Origin: Pantoea sp. Cy-639
Lineage (GTDB): Bacteria > Pseudomonadota > Gammaproteobacteria > Pseudomonadales > Pseudomonadaceae
DNA length: 64,000 nt
Assembly (NCBI RefSeq): GCF_011752525.1
Contig: NZ_VWXI01000002.1
Location: 1-64,000 of the forward strand
Direction of reading: 5' to 3'
Shown here: positions 35,501 to 44,055 of the stretch, in pieces
Layout: every line of letters begins with the position of its first letter
Numbering within the stretch: position 1 is the stretch's first letter
Program-made: the position numbers and the translations under genes
Notes under the pieces: model-generated
The model's database searches: none
Seen by the model: only the letters and a program-made list of their open reading frames with translations
Told to the model about the DNA's origin: nothing

Positions 35501-38500
35501 CAACAGACGCTCCATCACAAAAACCTTGCAGGCGTAGCCTTCGGTGTCCCGATGCGATGTGACATCGTTCAGAGCCGTGCCGTATGCGCTAGGCCACTCA
35601 CCCGAACGCGCCTGCTCGGCGGCCTGGAAGATCGTTTCGGCCTTGCTGAACCAATGCCGCCAGAAACGTGGCTTAGCGATGAAATAGTTGCAGAATTGCG
35701 ACTGCTGCGAATCCATCACCAGTGTTTCCAGGTCCACGCCCGGCGCTAACTGACGAGCCATCTCGACGAATGCCGGCCAGATGTTGGGATGATGGACCAG
35801 CCCCTGGATGAAGACGTTCTCGTACCGTGCGCCCTCAGCAAAGAACACCGGGAACAGCAGCACGTCAGCCTGATCTGGCGCTGCGTCGACGAAGCTCAGT
35901 ACCTGCTGCGATCCAAGCCCAGTCTTCTGTCGGAAACGCGGTGAGAGAACACCATAGAACGCGTTCTCATCCAGCTCCTCAGTCATCAGCAGATTGCGGA
36001 TCGGCCAGTATTCCGCCCAGTCAGGACGCTGTCCGACGTTGTCCAGCGGCGTATAACCGGGCTCAAGCATCGCCCGGGTCTCTTCTGAATAGAAGATCTG
36101 GTGAATATGCGCCCTCGTCGGAGCGGCCTGCGCCACCGGGCCACCGAATGCCAGGCACAGCGAGAGTGGCCCAGCCAGTCCCGGCATGCCGGCAAACGAA
36201 GCGCTGCTACGCAACTCGATATCGGTCACACCATTGGCGTTGGGCTCAAACGGCAGCACCAGTCGCTGCGCACTGGCATCGGCCAGCAACACCTGGCCAA
36301 CGCAACGGCCATTAACCCAGATCTCAGTGGTAAACGGGAACCCATCATACTGATCTGGCGCGGCAGCAATACTGATCTGCGCCTCGACTCCCGCCTGTGT
36401 AACCACCTGCCCCTTCACTGCCGGAGCCAGTTGCAATGCTGCTCGCGGCCCGGCCACATAACGTGCCGGACGCGCGCCAACGATACGCAACACCGAGCTC
36501 ACCAGCACGACATTCATCTGCTCGGTCGACCACTCGACACTGCGTCCTTCTGCCGACAAGGTTTCCCAAAGCGTATCGAACACCTCATCGTCTATATCCT
36601 GTGGCAAATGCCCCAGCACTCGCCGCAACGCGTGCTCCGGAAGCAGTTGCCACAATTGCCGCCCCTGGCGATGCTGCAAGGCCGCGCGCAAACGATCACG
36701 GACCCAGACATCACGATCACGGCTCTGCACAGCGACCGGCCGGGCACCAGCATCGCCCAGCAGGACAGCGTCGAGCTCACCTTTGGCCAGCGCGGCCATG
36801 CCATCGCTGACCTGATGCGCACTGCCCGGACAGCAGGCGACCTCACCATCGATCAACAGATAGGCCAGATCGCTGCCTTGAGCCTTGTCGCGCTCAGCCA
36901 ACCAACGCTTGGCATCCCCTGCGCGCTCACCGCCAAGCACACTGATGCGCTTAAAGGCCAGCAGATCATCGAACGCCTCGTAGAGTTGCGCGGCCTGCTC
37001 ACCCCGACGACCATCGATGACCACATGCAGGCGCGGCGCCTGGGCAATAGCGCTAGCCACACGCTCGGCAGAGCGCCCGTCGGCAAAATCGCCGTAGAGT
37101 TGGCGAACCCGGGCGCGCTGGGCTTCTCGACAATGGGTTCGATGCAACGCGTAGGCGTTCCCCAGCAGATCAAGGAAGCCTTGATCGTCACCGAACTCCA
37201 TCCCGATGTCCCGCCAAGCATTTCCAGGCGCATCCGGGTTGTATTCCCAGTGCCCCACTCGCGCCTCGCTCGAATACAGCAGGGTCGGACGATCCAGCAC
37301 CATGAACTCGAACAGCAGCGAAGAGCGATCCGCCACCAGGATATCGGCCTCGGCAAAGCTGTCGGCGATACTGGCTTGTGGATCGTCCACCAGTTCCACC
37401 AATGGGTCCGCAGCAACCTGCGCACGCCATTGTCCCATGAGATCACGGAACAGCGCCTTGTCCACGACGAAACTATGCTCATGCTGCACGATCGCCGGAT
37501 GAGGCTTGATGATGATCCGGGCACGCGGGTAGACGGAGCGGATGAGGGAGACGACCCGGTCACCGAAGTACACCGCTGCACTGATTTCCGGATTGTAGGT
37601 CGGTGCAAACAGGATCGTTGGCTCGACATCGTTCATCGGCCGGGCAGGCAGCCTGAAGACCTGGTCGACCCAGGCGTTACCGGTCAGCAGGAATCCATGG
37701 CGGGGATGCACATCGGACAACAGTGTGTCCTCGATGTCCCAGACACTGCCACATAGGTAGTCGGCGTGATTGTACTGCGGCTCGGCATACCCATAGCGGG
37801 TGACCGAACCATGCCGCATCCCGATCAAGAGCACCTGATGGGCATCACAGTAATCGCGCCAGAACTCTACCGACCAACCATCGGCAACCACGATGACCTG
37901 CGGCTTCCAGGCCATCACCTCGTCGATCGACAGGCTCAGCAGACTGTCTTCGAAACAGGCGGCCAGCGGACGCAACGAACGGAAATGGAATGGCATGCTA
38001 CCGTAGCAGGCCACCCGCAATCCGCTGATTGGGAGCACTGGCACCTCGGCAGCCAGCAATGGACGGAAGACATACAAAACGCTCGTCTGCCCGAAGTTGT
38101 GCATGGTCAGCAGTGGGTGGCGCCCTACCTCGCGCAGCCCAAGGGAACAAATCAGCGCCAGGTAACGGGACTCCGGACGATACTTGGCCTCATACTGGGC
38201 ATTGAGCAACGTACGGGCCTCGACACCTTGCAACAACACCGAGTCCTTCAGGATGAGATGACCACCCGGCTTGAGCATCGACATCGCGCGCAGCACGATC
38301 CGCGCAGCAGCGTTATCGTCGCTGATGGTGGTGAGCACCCCCATCAGGCTGACGGCATCGAATTTCTCAGCCGAGGTGAACTCGAATACATCGGCCACCT
38401 GAAACTCGACATTGTCGATGTTTTCTTCCCGCGCTTTCGCCCGGGCCTGCTCGATCAGTTTCTCACCTACATCGAACGCCACCACATGCCGGACATGGCG

Positions 38501-38692
38501 CGCAAACAGCAAGCTGAACTCGCCGTCGGCACAGCCGATATCAAGCACTCGCGCATCCGTCGGGAGCGAGGGAAGCACATGCGTCAACAAGCATTCACGC
38601 TGACGCTCGTACAGCTCCCTAGGGCCGATCTGGCCACGCTCGGTCTGGCTCCAGAACTGACGAGCCACCTTCCCTTGTTCCTGGTTACTCAT
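32576..38692 (-). CDS. Giant multi-domain methyltransferase/glycosyltransferase of the flagellin glycosylation island
   Basis: About 2,038 residues. Segments by eye: class I methyltransferase, about 20-200 (VLDIGCADGEFSLLFARH); CDP-glycerol glycerophosphotransferase-like, about 330-530 (ILFAPTYNPEIS, IIKPHP, DILVADRSSLLFEFMVLDRP); a beta-rich region to about 860; an unclassified block near 865-1180 (YWPIRNLL, FYGVLSPRFRQKTG); a GT2-like domain near 1190-1420; a second GT2 near 1430-1700 (LVSIMVATHDG, LLLWLDAGVAVLEDDW); and a GT-B-like domain to the end (LELGACGVPVICSELARR). PA1091 of the P. aeruginosa b-type flagellin locus is a shorter relative. ATG 38692 overlaps the preceding gene by 8 nt. 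Domain borders are estimates; the role in building a phosphate-containing flagellin glycan is inferred. Confidence 0.85.
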   Translation of the reverse strand: MSNQEQGKVARQFWSQTERGQIGPRELYERQRECLLTHVLPSLPTDARVLDIGCADGEFSLLFARHVRHVVAFDVGEKLIEQARAKAREENIDNVEFQVADVFEFTSAEKFDAVSLMGVLTTISDDNAAARIVLRAMSMLKPGGHLILKDSVLLQGVEARTLLNAQYEAKYRPESRYLALICSLGLREVGRHPLLTMHNFGQTSVLYVFRPLLAAEVPVLPISGLRVACYGSMPFHFRSLRPLAACFEDSLLSLSIDEVMAWKPQVIVVADGWSVEFWRDYCDAHQVLLIGMRHGSVTRYGYAEPQYNHADYLCGSVWDIEDTLLSDVHPRHGFLLTGNAWVDQVFRLPARPMNDVEPTILFAPTYNPEISAAVYFGDRVVSLIRSVYPRARIIIKPHPAIVQHEHSFVVDKALFRDLMGQWRAQVAADPLVELVDDPQASIADSFAEADILVADRSSLLFEFMVLDRPTLLYSSEARVGHWEYNPDAPGNAWRDIGMEFGDDQGFLDLLGNAYALHRTHCREAQRARVRQLYGDFADGRSAERVASAIAQAPRLHVVIDGRRGEQAAQLYEAFDDLLAFKRISVLGGERAGDAKRWLAERDKAQGSDLAYLLIDGEVACCPGSAHQVSDGMAALAKGELDAVLLGDAGARPVAVQSRDRDVWVRDRLRAALQHRQGRQLWQLLPEHALRRVLGHLPQDIDDEVFDTLWETLSAEGRSVEWSTEQMNVVLVSSVLRIVGARPARYVAGPRAALQLAPAVKGQVVTQAGVEAQISIAAAPDQYDGFPFTTEIWVNGRCVGQVLLADASAQRLVLPFEPNANGVTDIELRSSASFAGMPGLAGPLSLCLAFGGPVAQAAPTRAHIHQIFYSEETRAMLEPGYTPLDNVGQRPDWAEYWPIRNLLMTEELDENAFYGVLSPRFRQKTGLGSQQVLSFVDAAPDQADVLLFPVFFAEGARYENVFIQGLVHHPNIWPAFVEMARQLAPGVDLETLVMDSQQSQFCNYFIAKPRFWRHWFSKAETIFQAAEQARSGEWPSAYGTALNDVTSHRDTEGYACKVFVMERLLPLILATESQWQVEVYEGLKPSAANGGVDAQLLLLDQLKTRLREADSIEDRAVYEGMREALFRASFAPQIAEIEAKGGRVPSVAEQIQAALREYPPLHVEPEVASWLAARVPTQAQQCLIDGYLESGAAPRFGVLVLDREGSAERLELTLRSLSPGHNLYRHLDIVALTVLDLPGTTAPGDKLHILRIDDESLPAAVDRAVREGGFDWFMLVDAGVEFTASGLLIAALDVAEAPGLRAIYGDEVVRSSTGALQVALRPDMNLDMLLSLPGVMAGHWLFNRDAWLALGGLRADAGRAMEFDLILRLIEEKGFEGLGHVSEPWLIRDEVPLVDCAAEQHAIQRHLLARGFEGASVHSRLPGRYELNYGVGEGALVSIMVATHDGLARVRRCVETILERTTYRNFEVLVLDQGEEEPELQAWLEAVEQLDSGLVRIMRVPRELSVVQVRNLAARQAEGELLLWLDAGVAVLEDDWLQQLVNHACRQEVGAVGAKLLASDCTVRHGGLVLGLEGVVGRVFKGLPMNAGGYLHRLAVDQNHAAVSSKCMMMGRALFLEMGGFDESPELLPWADVDLCLRLQAAGYLNVWTPRAALLISETPEAVATVEQEEAIYARWLPLLARDPSYNANLALVGEAFTVAATSSSWSPLSSCKGTPKVLAHVHGKSAGPRVGQPLEALKRAGLVDGSVIQTHLTLAELERYAPDSIVLQRQISADQIERMRQMSMFSRAFKVFELDAYLPGLPALAEFGEEMSQAVARSLRQGLALVDRLVVSGEALADALGDCRRPIQVVPSYLDPVQWSGLAGGRCVGGKPRVGLLGKDLAPQDLALVEEVVKALADDVDWVFVGECPDALRPYMVECRARLEGHDYPLQLARLDLDLALWPLADGFFNECRDDLPVLELGACGVPVICSELARRQGDLRVTWVRNRREDWFAAVRMHLDDLDATARMGDALRSQVLRDRMLEGENLLRWRAGWLPA

Positions 38693-39347
38693 GTTCGCCC
38701 CACTGCGTAGCAAAAACCTTGCGCGCCATATCCAGATCTGCGGTTGTGTCGATATCAAACGCCTTCAACTCAAACGCAGGCAGGGGAAGACAGGCCTCCA
38801 GCGCCTGATAGACGAAGATGGGCTGATTGACCACGATCTGCGGCTTGATGACCGCAATACCCGTCCACTCCATCGCGTAATCCGGTTCGCGGGTAAAACC
38901 GAGAACCTGAGCGCCGGCAGCGTCGAGCTGCACACGTACACCATCACTGGTGATATAGGGCGAAACACCAATCAATTGCTCATGCTGACCAGCCGCCTGA
39001 AGAAAGGCTTCGAAACTGCGAGCGTCCATGACCGTATCCGCATCCAGCACAAGCATGCGCTCCTGAAGATGACGGGATACCCGGTAAATGCTCTGCAATG
39101 TATTGGTACGGGCGTAATCAGGGTTGCGCACGACTATCAGGTCAGGGCGCAAGGCGATGGCATGCTCGATCACCTCTTCCTCATGGAAACCGACCACCAA
39201 CCAGACAGTTTCAGCCCACTGCAGCCGCTCAAGGTGCCAATCGAGCAAAGAGCGTCCCGCCACTTCGACAAGACACTTCGGCTTGTTAAGCCCAAGCCGC
39301 GAGCCAATGCCGGCGGCGCAAATTACAGCGTGCTTAACAGGCGACAT
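38685..39347 (-). CDS. Sugar/alcohol-phosphate nucleotidyltransferase
   Basis: A 220-residue NTP-transferase fold protein. The signature is AVICAAGIGSRLGLNKPKCLVEVAGRSLLDWHLERL, with the G-rich NTP loop and the PK pair; the metal-binding Asp is probably in LVLDADTVMDARSF. It resembles LicC-type cytidylyltransferases and the P. aeruginosa flagellin gene PA1090. It should activate a phosphorylated alcohol or sugar with CTP or another NTP. The CDP-glycerol-transferase-like domain encoded just downstream makes a CDP-linked product attractive but unproven. It overlaps the HAD gene by 25 nt and the giant transferase by 8 nt. Confidence 0.85.
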   Translation of the reverse strand: MSPVKHAVICAAGIGSRLGLNKPKCLVEVAGRSLLDWHLERLQWAETVWLVVGFHEEEVIEHAIALRPDLIVVRNPDYARTNTLQSIYRVSRHLQERMLVLDADTVMDARSFEAFLQAAGQHEQLIGVSPYITSDGVRVQLDAAGAQVLGFTREPDYAMEWTGIAVIKPQIVVNQPIFVYQALEACLPLPAFELKAFDIDTTADLDMARKVFATQWGEHE

Positions 39348-39928
39348 AGCGCATTCCCATCGTAAGTAACGAAATCACTGAGCTTGACCAGTTCCTTGTT
39401 GGGCTGATGCACCCCACCGAACGCGACACGCCAGTCAGCGGCCTCGAACATTGGCACATCATTCATCCCCTCTCCCACCGCGACGATCCGATCAAAGCGC
39501 GAGCGCAGGCTACTGACCGCATCGCCTTTATGCAGGATGTTCTCAACACCTTCGAGGCGGCCCAGGTCGTCCAATCGAGCGGTGGAGGTGAAACTGTGGA
39601 TACCAAGTTTCTCGAGAACTGGCTTTACCCACAGATCAAGATTGCCTGTCACGACGAACGACTGCTCAGGGTGGCGGGCAATGAAATCGAGAATTGCACG
39701 ATCGAACTCCACATGCTTGTCGAGAGCCGCGTGAATCCAGTCCAGCCTCGCATCACGCAGCAGCCTCACACGTAACTTGAAGGACTTGTCGAATGGCAGA
39801 AGACCTTCGATGGTGGCCTGGGTCAGAGCACTTATCTCGTCTTCCAGCCCCACCGAGGTGGCGATCAGGGGCAACAGTTCCTGACGCGTCAGCGTACCGT
39901 CGAGGTCGAAGCAGTATGCGGTTGTCAT
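39323..39928 (-). CDS. HAD-family phosphatase (SerB-like)
   Basis: A 201-residue HAD hydrolase. Motif I is YCFDLDGTLTRQELLPL with the catalytic Asp pair, motif II the Thr in FVVTGNLDLW, and motif IV GEGMNDVPMFEAADW. The cap is small and helical, as in phosphoserine phosphatases. PA1089 in the P. aeruginosa flagellin locus is the same class. It probably dephosphorylates a precursor for the neighbouring nucleotidyltransferase. The ATG overlaps the methyltransferase stop by 4 nt. Confidence 0.87.
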   Translation of the reverse strand: MTTAYCFDLDGTLTRQELLPLIATSVGLEDEISALTQATIEGLLPFDKSFKLRVRLLRDARLDWIHAALDKHVEFDRAILDFIARHPEQSFVVTGNLDLWVKPVLEKLGIHSFTSTARLDDLGRLEGVENILHKGDAVSSLRSRFDRIVAVGEGMNDVPMFEAADWRVAFGGVHQPNKELVKLSDFVTYDGNALCRLLSTL

Positions 39929-40695
39929 GCCGTCGCCCCTTGGCGGCGCAGGACAAAGAAGTACTGCCGGGTTTCCGCCCGTTTTTCCAGGTCCTCAGGG
40001 AACAGGAAACCTTCATGTTCGGTAAACATGCCCAACCCCTCGAATGCTTCGTTCATCAGCGCGTGAAGTTCGTCAGCCGTGCGATAAATCGCCGAATACT
40101 CGTCGGCGAGTTCCTGGGAGTAGAAGCGGTCGAGCGTGAACCGCTCGGCGACGCCGACCGGTTCACGCAGGTAGATCCCACCCCCGGGAACCAGCAAGCG
40201 GGCGGCATCACGCAGCACCTTCACGCAATCCTCATCGTTCAGGTAGATCAGCAGCCCCGAAACCAGTGCCAGGTCAAAGGGCGCCTGAACGATCAGCGAT
40301 TGCGGCTGGATGTCCGTGGCCGACATCACCTGGAAGTGCATGCCTGCCAATTGCCGTTTGGCGACCTCATCCGTCGCCTTGGCAATCAGACTCGCGGAGA
40401 AGTCCAACCCCAGGTAGTCAAGGCTTTGGCATTGCCCAGCGAGGAACCACCCCCAACGCCCCGTGCCACAACCGATATCCAGAATCCGTCGAACGCGCCC
40501 CAGACCAAGGATCTGTGCCACGGCCGCCTTCTCCGCGCTATCGCGTTTTTCGACCAGTTCTGGGTTGTGGTCTTGATACATGGTGGCACTGAGCACGTTG
40601 GCGTACTCACCCTTGCCACGGGATTCGAAAAAGGCACGGGTAGCGCCATAGTCGATATCGACCGGCTTGCCCTTGATGCGTCGAGAGTCGTTCAA
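39925..40695 (-). CDS. SAM-dependent methyltransferase of the glycosylation island
   Basis: A 256-residue class I methyltransferase. Motif I is ILDIGCGTGRWGWFLAG, followed by YLGLDFSASLI (acidic end of strand 2) and the motif IV region PFDLALVSGLLIYL. PA1088 in the P. aeruginosa flagellin locus is of the same kind. The start is TTG at 40695, chosen because AAAGGAG lies 5 nt upstream; the next in-frame ATG is about 38 residues in and would remove the N-terminal region. It is the first gene of a four-gene overlapping operon behind a sigma-54-type site. Confidence 0.87.
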   Translation of the reverse strand: MNDSRRIKGKPVDIDYGATRAFFESRGKGEYANVLSATMYQDHNPELVEKRDSAEKAAVAQILGLGRVRRILDIGCGTGRWGWFLAGQCQSLDYLGLDFSASLIAKATDEVAKRQLAGMHFQVMSATDIQPQSLIVQAPFDLALVSGLLIYLNDEDCVKVLRDAARLLVPGGGIYLREPVGVAERFTLDRFYSQELADEYSAIYRTADELHALMNEAFEGLGMFTEHEGFLFPEDLEKRAETRQYFFVLRRQGATA

Positions 40696-40775
40696 GATTG
40701 CTCCTTTGGCACAGCGAACAGATACAGGGTCAGGCAGTCAGAAATCCAACGCTCACCTCGCTAGCGAGAGGCAAA

Positions 40776-40790
40776 GCAAGATATCTGCCA
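40776..40790 (-). promoter_or_regulatory. Sigma-54-type promoter of the glycan operon
   Basis: The minus strand reads TGGCAGATATCTTGC, matching TGGCA and TTGC at exact -24/-12 geometry. The predicted start near 40764 gives a leader of about 69 nt before the methyltransferase TTG. It implies control by FleQ or FleR together with basal-body genes. Confidence 0.68.
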
Positions 40791-40840
40791 ATACACAAGA
40801 TCACCGCTCGCAATCGTGCTCCAAGATCAATAAAACGAAT

Positions 40841-40863
40841 GAGCCCAGCGCTAGGCTGGGCTC
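40841..40863. terminator. Hairpin upstream of the glycan operon promoter
   Basis: GAGCCCAGC and GCTGGGCTC pair around a 5-nt loop; on the minus strand it is followed by ATTCGTTTTATTG. It may be a terminator for transcripts coming from fgt2 or an isolated structural element. Confidence 0.55.
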
Positions 40864-41183
40864 TGATAGACAAGAACGCTCAGTGGGTGAAAGACAGGCG
40901 CAGTCACATGAGTGAATGTGGTTGCCCATGCGCTGGGCCAGCCATTGCCAGAGAGACCGCAGGAAATGCGCTTCTCGGCAGTTTCAAGCGTAAAGCGCGA
41001 TGGCGTAGGTGGTTATTGCAAACCATCTGAATGGCATCGCCCCTTCGCTCAAGGCGATAACTAGAAATCCATGGCCCTCGGCAGAAGCAGCGCTGCTTCA
41101 ACACCAAGACAGATGCATCTGACACCCCGTATCCCAAAGACAGTATCCGGCCATCAATTGCTGCCTATACAGTCAGAACATTC
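40864..41183. other. Non-coding stretch between the glycan operon and fgt2
   Basis: About 320 nt without a supportable gene. Both strands contain only short frames with no family resemblance. No promoter of sigma-54 or sigma-28 type was seen. It may be a decayed coding remnant or a scar from assembly of the island. Confidence 0.5.
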
Positions 41184-41220
41184 AGGCGGCCTGGGTACCA
41201 CTCTCATACCCAGGCCGCCT
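41184..41220. terminator. Strong hairpin after fgt2
   Basis: AGGCGGCCTGGGTA and TACCCAGGCCGCCT form a 14-bp perfect stem with a 9-nt loop, 40 nt after the fgt2 stop. There is no U-tract on either strand, so it may be a message-end stabiliser or a factor-dependent terminator. Confidence 0.65.
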
Positions 41221-41260
41221 CCACTCGACCAACACAGCCGTGCCGAGCTCTTCCCCACCT

Positions 41261-43996
41261 TCAGGCCAGCTCGCTCAACCATCGCGGCCCGCTTGCACTT
41301 GCCGCTGGCGCAATGCCCAGCGCCCCGTCCACCGCCACACACCGCGCGAACGCCCACGGCGCCTGCGCGACCAATGCCTCGCGCGCGACCTCGGACAACA
41401 CTGGCACCCCCTGATTGACCAACTGCGCCTGAGGCACCATCAGCACCAGCATGCCCGCCTGGGCGATTCGCAAGCACAGCTCGACGTCCAGCGCCTCGCT
41501 CTGACCAAGCCCTCCCAGCGCCTCCAATACGTCCTTGCGGATCATCAAGCCATCGAGTGAAACCGCCTGACAGCCGCGCACCACATCCAGCCCCTGAGCC
41601 TCGGCGCGCTCGCCCACGCCAAGCCCAAGCCAACTGGCATGGACCTGCCCACTTTCAAGCAATTCATAGCCCGCATGGCTCACCTGCCCTGCTTCGTCAT
41701 GCATCTGACAACCAACCAGGCCAACTTCCGGACGCTGGGCCTGATTGAGCAGACTCTCGATCCAGCCCGGACTGGACACCTGACTGCGGTCGCTCATCAG
41801 GACCAGGTATTCACCACGCGCCTCGCCAATAGCCTGATTGAGCCTGTCAGCGCGACTCACCGCCGGGCTCGCCAGCATCCTGGCCCGACCGCCCAGGCTC
41901 GTCTCCTGGCGCTGCTCACCACGGGTGATCACCAACACTTCGTAACGCGGATAACGGGTACGCTGCTGAATACTGGCCAGACTGGTAGCCAGTTGCTGCA
42001 TGTCATCCCCCGCCTCAAGCAGAATGCTGACCAGCGGCGTGGTCGGGTGACGGAAATCGATGAGCACACGCCCCTCGTGCCCCTGGTCCACCTGGCCACG
42101 ATAGCCCAGCTGGCCGAGGTGTCGCCCCAGGGTCGCCAGGGCATCGGGAAGCATCGTCTCGCAGCGATTGCTGCCAATCACCAAAAACTCATCGATGTGG
42201 GCCAGACCTGCCAGCCCATTAGCCTCGACCAGTCGGAGCAGAAGGTCGAGATCGAGCGCCTGGCGACAGGTTTCACTGTACCCCCCAAGCGCCAGAACCT
42301 CTTCACGACGCAGCAGCCAGTGCGGCGCCATCAGATCCGGACGGCTGCGCAACAGGTCGAAATCCGCCCCCGGCCGCAACACAGCGACCAGGCGCCCCTC
42401 ACTGTCACGCTGTACATCATTGCCGCACACGGCCTTGAGGCCCTCGGCCTCAGCCAATTCGAGCTGCAGTCGCAGCAGGCCGCTACCGGCCAGCTCATCC
42501 CCGGCTTGCATCAGCATCAGCCAATCACAAGACAACTGCTTGAGCGTCTGATTGAGATGCGAGACCACATTGTCGGTGGTGACCTTGACGAAATGCAGGG
42601 TATCCCGCGTCGTGGTGATCGCCGGCAGTATGCCGGCCTTGAGCACCACGATACGAAAATCGCGCAGGCCGCTCGCCACTACACTGTCGAAGGTACGCTG
42701 CAAGGCAGCATCATCGTCCTCCAGGTCCAGCACCAGCAGTGCGACCTGCGAACCCTTGCCAGCAGCCAGGCGCTTCTGCACACGCTGCCTGGCAGCAGCA
42801 TCCAGGGTCGCTGCCGCCAGCGCCTGCAGCACATGCCCCGACGCTGTCTGCGCCAGGCGCCCTGGCAACTCGGGAGCCTTCACCTGGCGCAGGCGGTCCA
42901 GCCAATGCTGCAGCTCCTCGCGCGCCTCGGCCTCGTCGGCTTCCAACACCTCCAGCAGCAGCTGGCAGACCTGCGGCGAGAACAGGTTTACCGCCAAGGC
43001 CTCCCAGTAGCGCGCTCGCAAGGTCTTCCGGTTGTCATTGGCCTGGCGCTGCAGCAGATCACGCTGGCGCACCCAAGCCCCTTCAACAGCGCGCACATGC
43101 TCACGCCCCACTGGCCAGGCGTGCAGCAGGAACTCCAGCGCCGATAACTGCCGGAACACCGTGGCGTTGTAATAAGGCAACTCGACATATTGGCGCGGCT
43201 CGAAACTACGCTCTGGCTCATGGACGACACTGCTCCACGCAGAGGTGAACAGGAGCGGTGCGGCATCGATGGCTGCCGTGCCCAGCACGAACTGGCGCAG
43301 GATGGCGAACCCTTCATCATCGGCGAAGTCACCCGCCTGTTGCTCATCCCACTGGCGCAGGGCACGAATGACTGGAGCCAACGCGTCCGCGTCCCCCGCC
43401 TGTCCCCGGCACTCGCTGACTACGAGCACCTGCTCGAGCGTTGGGATCTGCCCTTGGCGCAACAGGGCGAAGGACAGCCCCACCAACCAGTCCTCACCCG
43501 CCACCTGCACCGAGGCATCAGCCAGCGCCGCACGCAAGGCGCCCACGCGCAACAGCGCACGCCACGGCTGCAGACCACTCAGAGCATGGGCAAGCACACG
43601 CTCGCGCACACCAGGGCCGGACTGACCATGAGCCGCCCCACCAAGACGGTGATAGCCGACCGTGCTGTTGCCTGGGCTCATGCCCAGGGCATAAGCCTGT
43701 ACACCCTGTGCCTGCGGATTGGCCACCAGCCAGGCCTCAGCCATCCGCAGCGCGTCCGGCAGCATGAAGTCGCTGTCCCTGGCCAGGACCACGAAAGGCG
43801 CGTCTATCTGCTCGAGCTCACGCTGCAATGCATCGCGCATCTGCTCGCCGCTCGCACCATCGACCACGATGGCCCTGCAACCGATACCGCCAAGGTAGGT
43901 CGTCGCGCGCGCGCGATAGCCCTGTTCCTCGCTGCCGAGCATCACGACACAGGTATCGAGTGGCGACGAAGTGTTCACGGATGTATGTCCAGTCAT
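41261..43996 (-). CDS. fgt2: Flagellin glycosyltransferase, Fgt2-like
   Basis: About 911 residues. An N-terminal GT-A-like domain, about residues 10-370, has FVVLARDSDFMLPDALRMAEAWLVANP, a DxD-type segment as in TIGR00180-like glycosyltransferases. The later part holds two GT2-like units, around RIVVLKAGILPAITTTR and LVSILLEAGDDMQQLATSLASIQQRTRYPRYEVLVI. Size and position beside fgt1 match fgt2 of the P. syringae flagellin glycosylation island. It should transfer the second or later sugar to flagellin; substrate is unknown. The ATG at 43996 has only a weak ribosome site; a GTG at 44035 would add 13 residues. Confidence 0.8.
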   Translation of the reverse strand: MTGHTSVNTSSPLDTCVVMLGSEEQGYRARATTYLGGIGCRAIVVDGASGEQMRDALQRELEQIDAPFVVLARDSDFMLPDALRMAEAWLVANPQAQGVQAYALGMSPGNSTVGYHRLGGAAHGQSGPGVRERVLAHALSGLQPWRALLRVGALRAALADASVQVAGEDWLVGLSFALLRQGQIPTLEQVLVVSECRGQAGDADALAPVIRALRQWDEQQAGDFADDEGFAILRQFVLGTAAIDAAPLLFTSAWSSVVHEPERSFEPRQYVELPYYNATVFRQLSALEFLLHAWPVGREHVRAVEGAWVRQRDLLQRQANDNRKTLRARYWEALAVNLFSPQVCQLLLEVLEADEAEAREELQHWLDRLRQVKAPELPGRLAQTASGHVLQALAAATLDAAARQRVQKRLAAGKGSQVALLVLDLEDDDAALQRTFDSVVASGLRDFRIVVLKAGILPAITTTRDTLHFVKVTTDNVVSHLNQTLKQLSCDWLMLMQAGDELAGSGLLRLQLELAEAEGLKAVCGNDVQRDSEGRLVAVLRPGADFDLLRSRPDLMAPHWLLRREEVLALGGYSETCRQALDLDLLLRLVEANGLAGLAHIDEFLVIGSNRCETMLPDALATLGRHLGQLGYRGQVDQGHEGRVLIDFRHPTTPLVSILLEAGDDMQQLATSLASIQQRTRYPRYEVLVITRGEQRQETSLGGRARMLASPAVSRADRLNQAIGEARGEYLVLMSDRSQVSSPGWIESLLNQAQRPEVGLVGCQMHDEAGQVSHAGYELLESGQVHASWLGLGVGERAEAQGLDVVRGCQAVSLDGLMIRKDVLEALGGLGQSEALDVELCLRIAQAGMLVLMVPQAQLVNQGVPVLSEVAREALVAQAPWAFARCVAVDGALGIAPAASASGPRWLSELA

Positions 43997-44035
43997 GGGG
44001 TACCCGATACTCAGAATCCAGTGTGGCCTTGGCAC

Positions 44036-44051
44036 CCTTGGGGTACCAAGG
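44036..44051. repeat. Small inverted repeat in the fgt1-fgt2 gap
   Basis: CCTTGG-GGTA-CCAAGG can form a 6-bp hairpin within the 59-nt gap. It might hide or present the fgt2 start region in the message. No promoter was seen in this gap. Confidence 0.45.
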
Positions 44052-44055
44052 CATG

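Noticed and set aside
40904..41137. A 77-codon minus-strand frame in the fgt2/glycan-operon gap.
   Set aside because: No ribosome site, no recognisable family and no supporting context; treated as non-coding.
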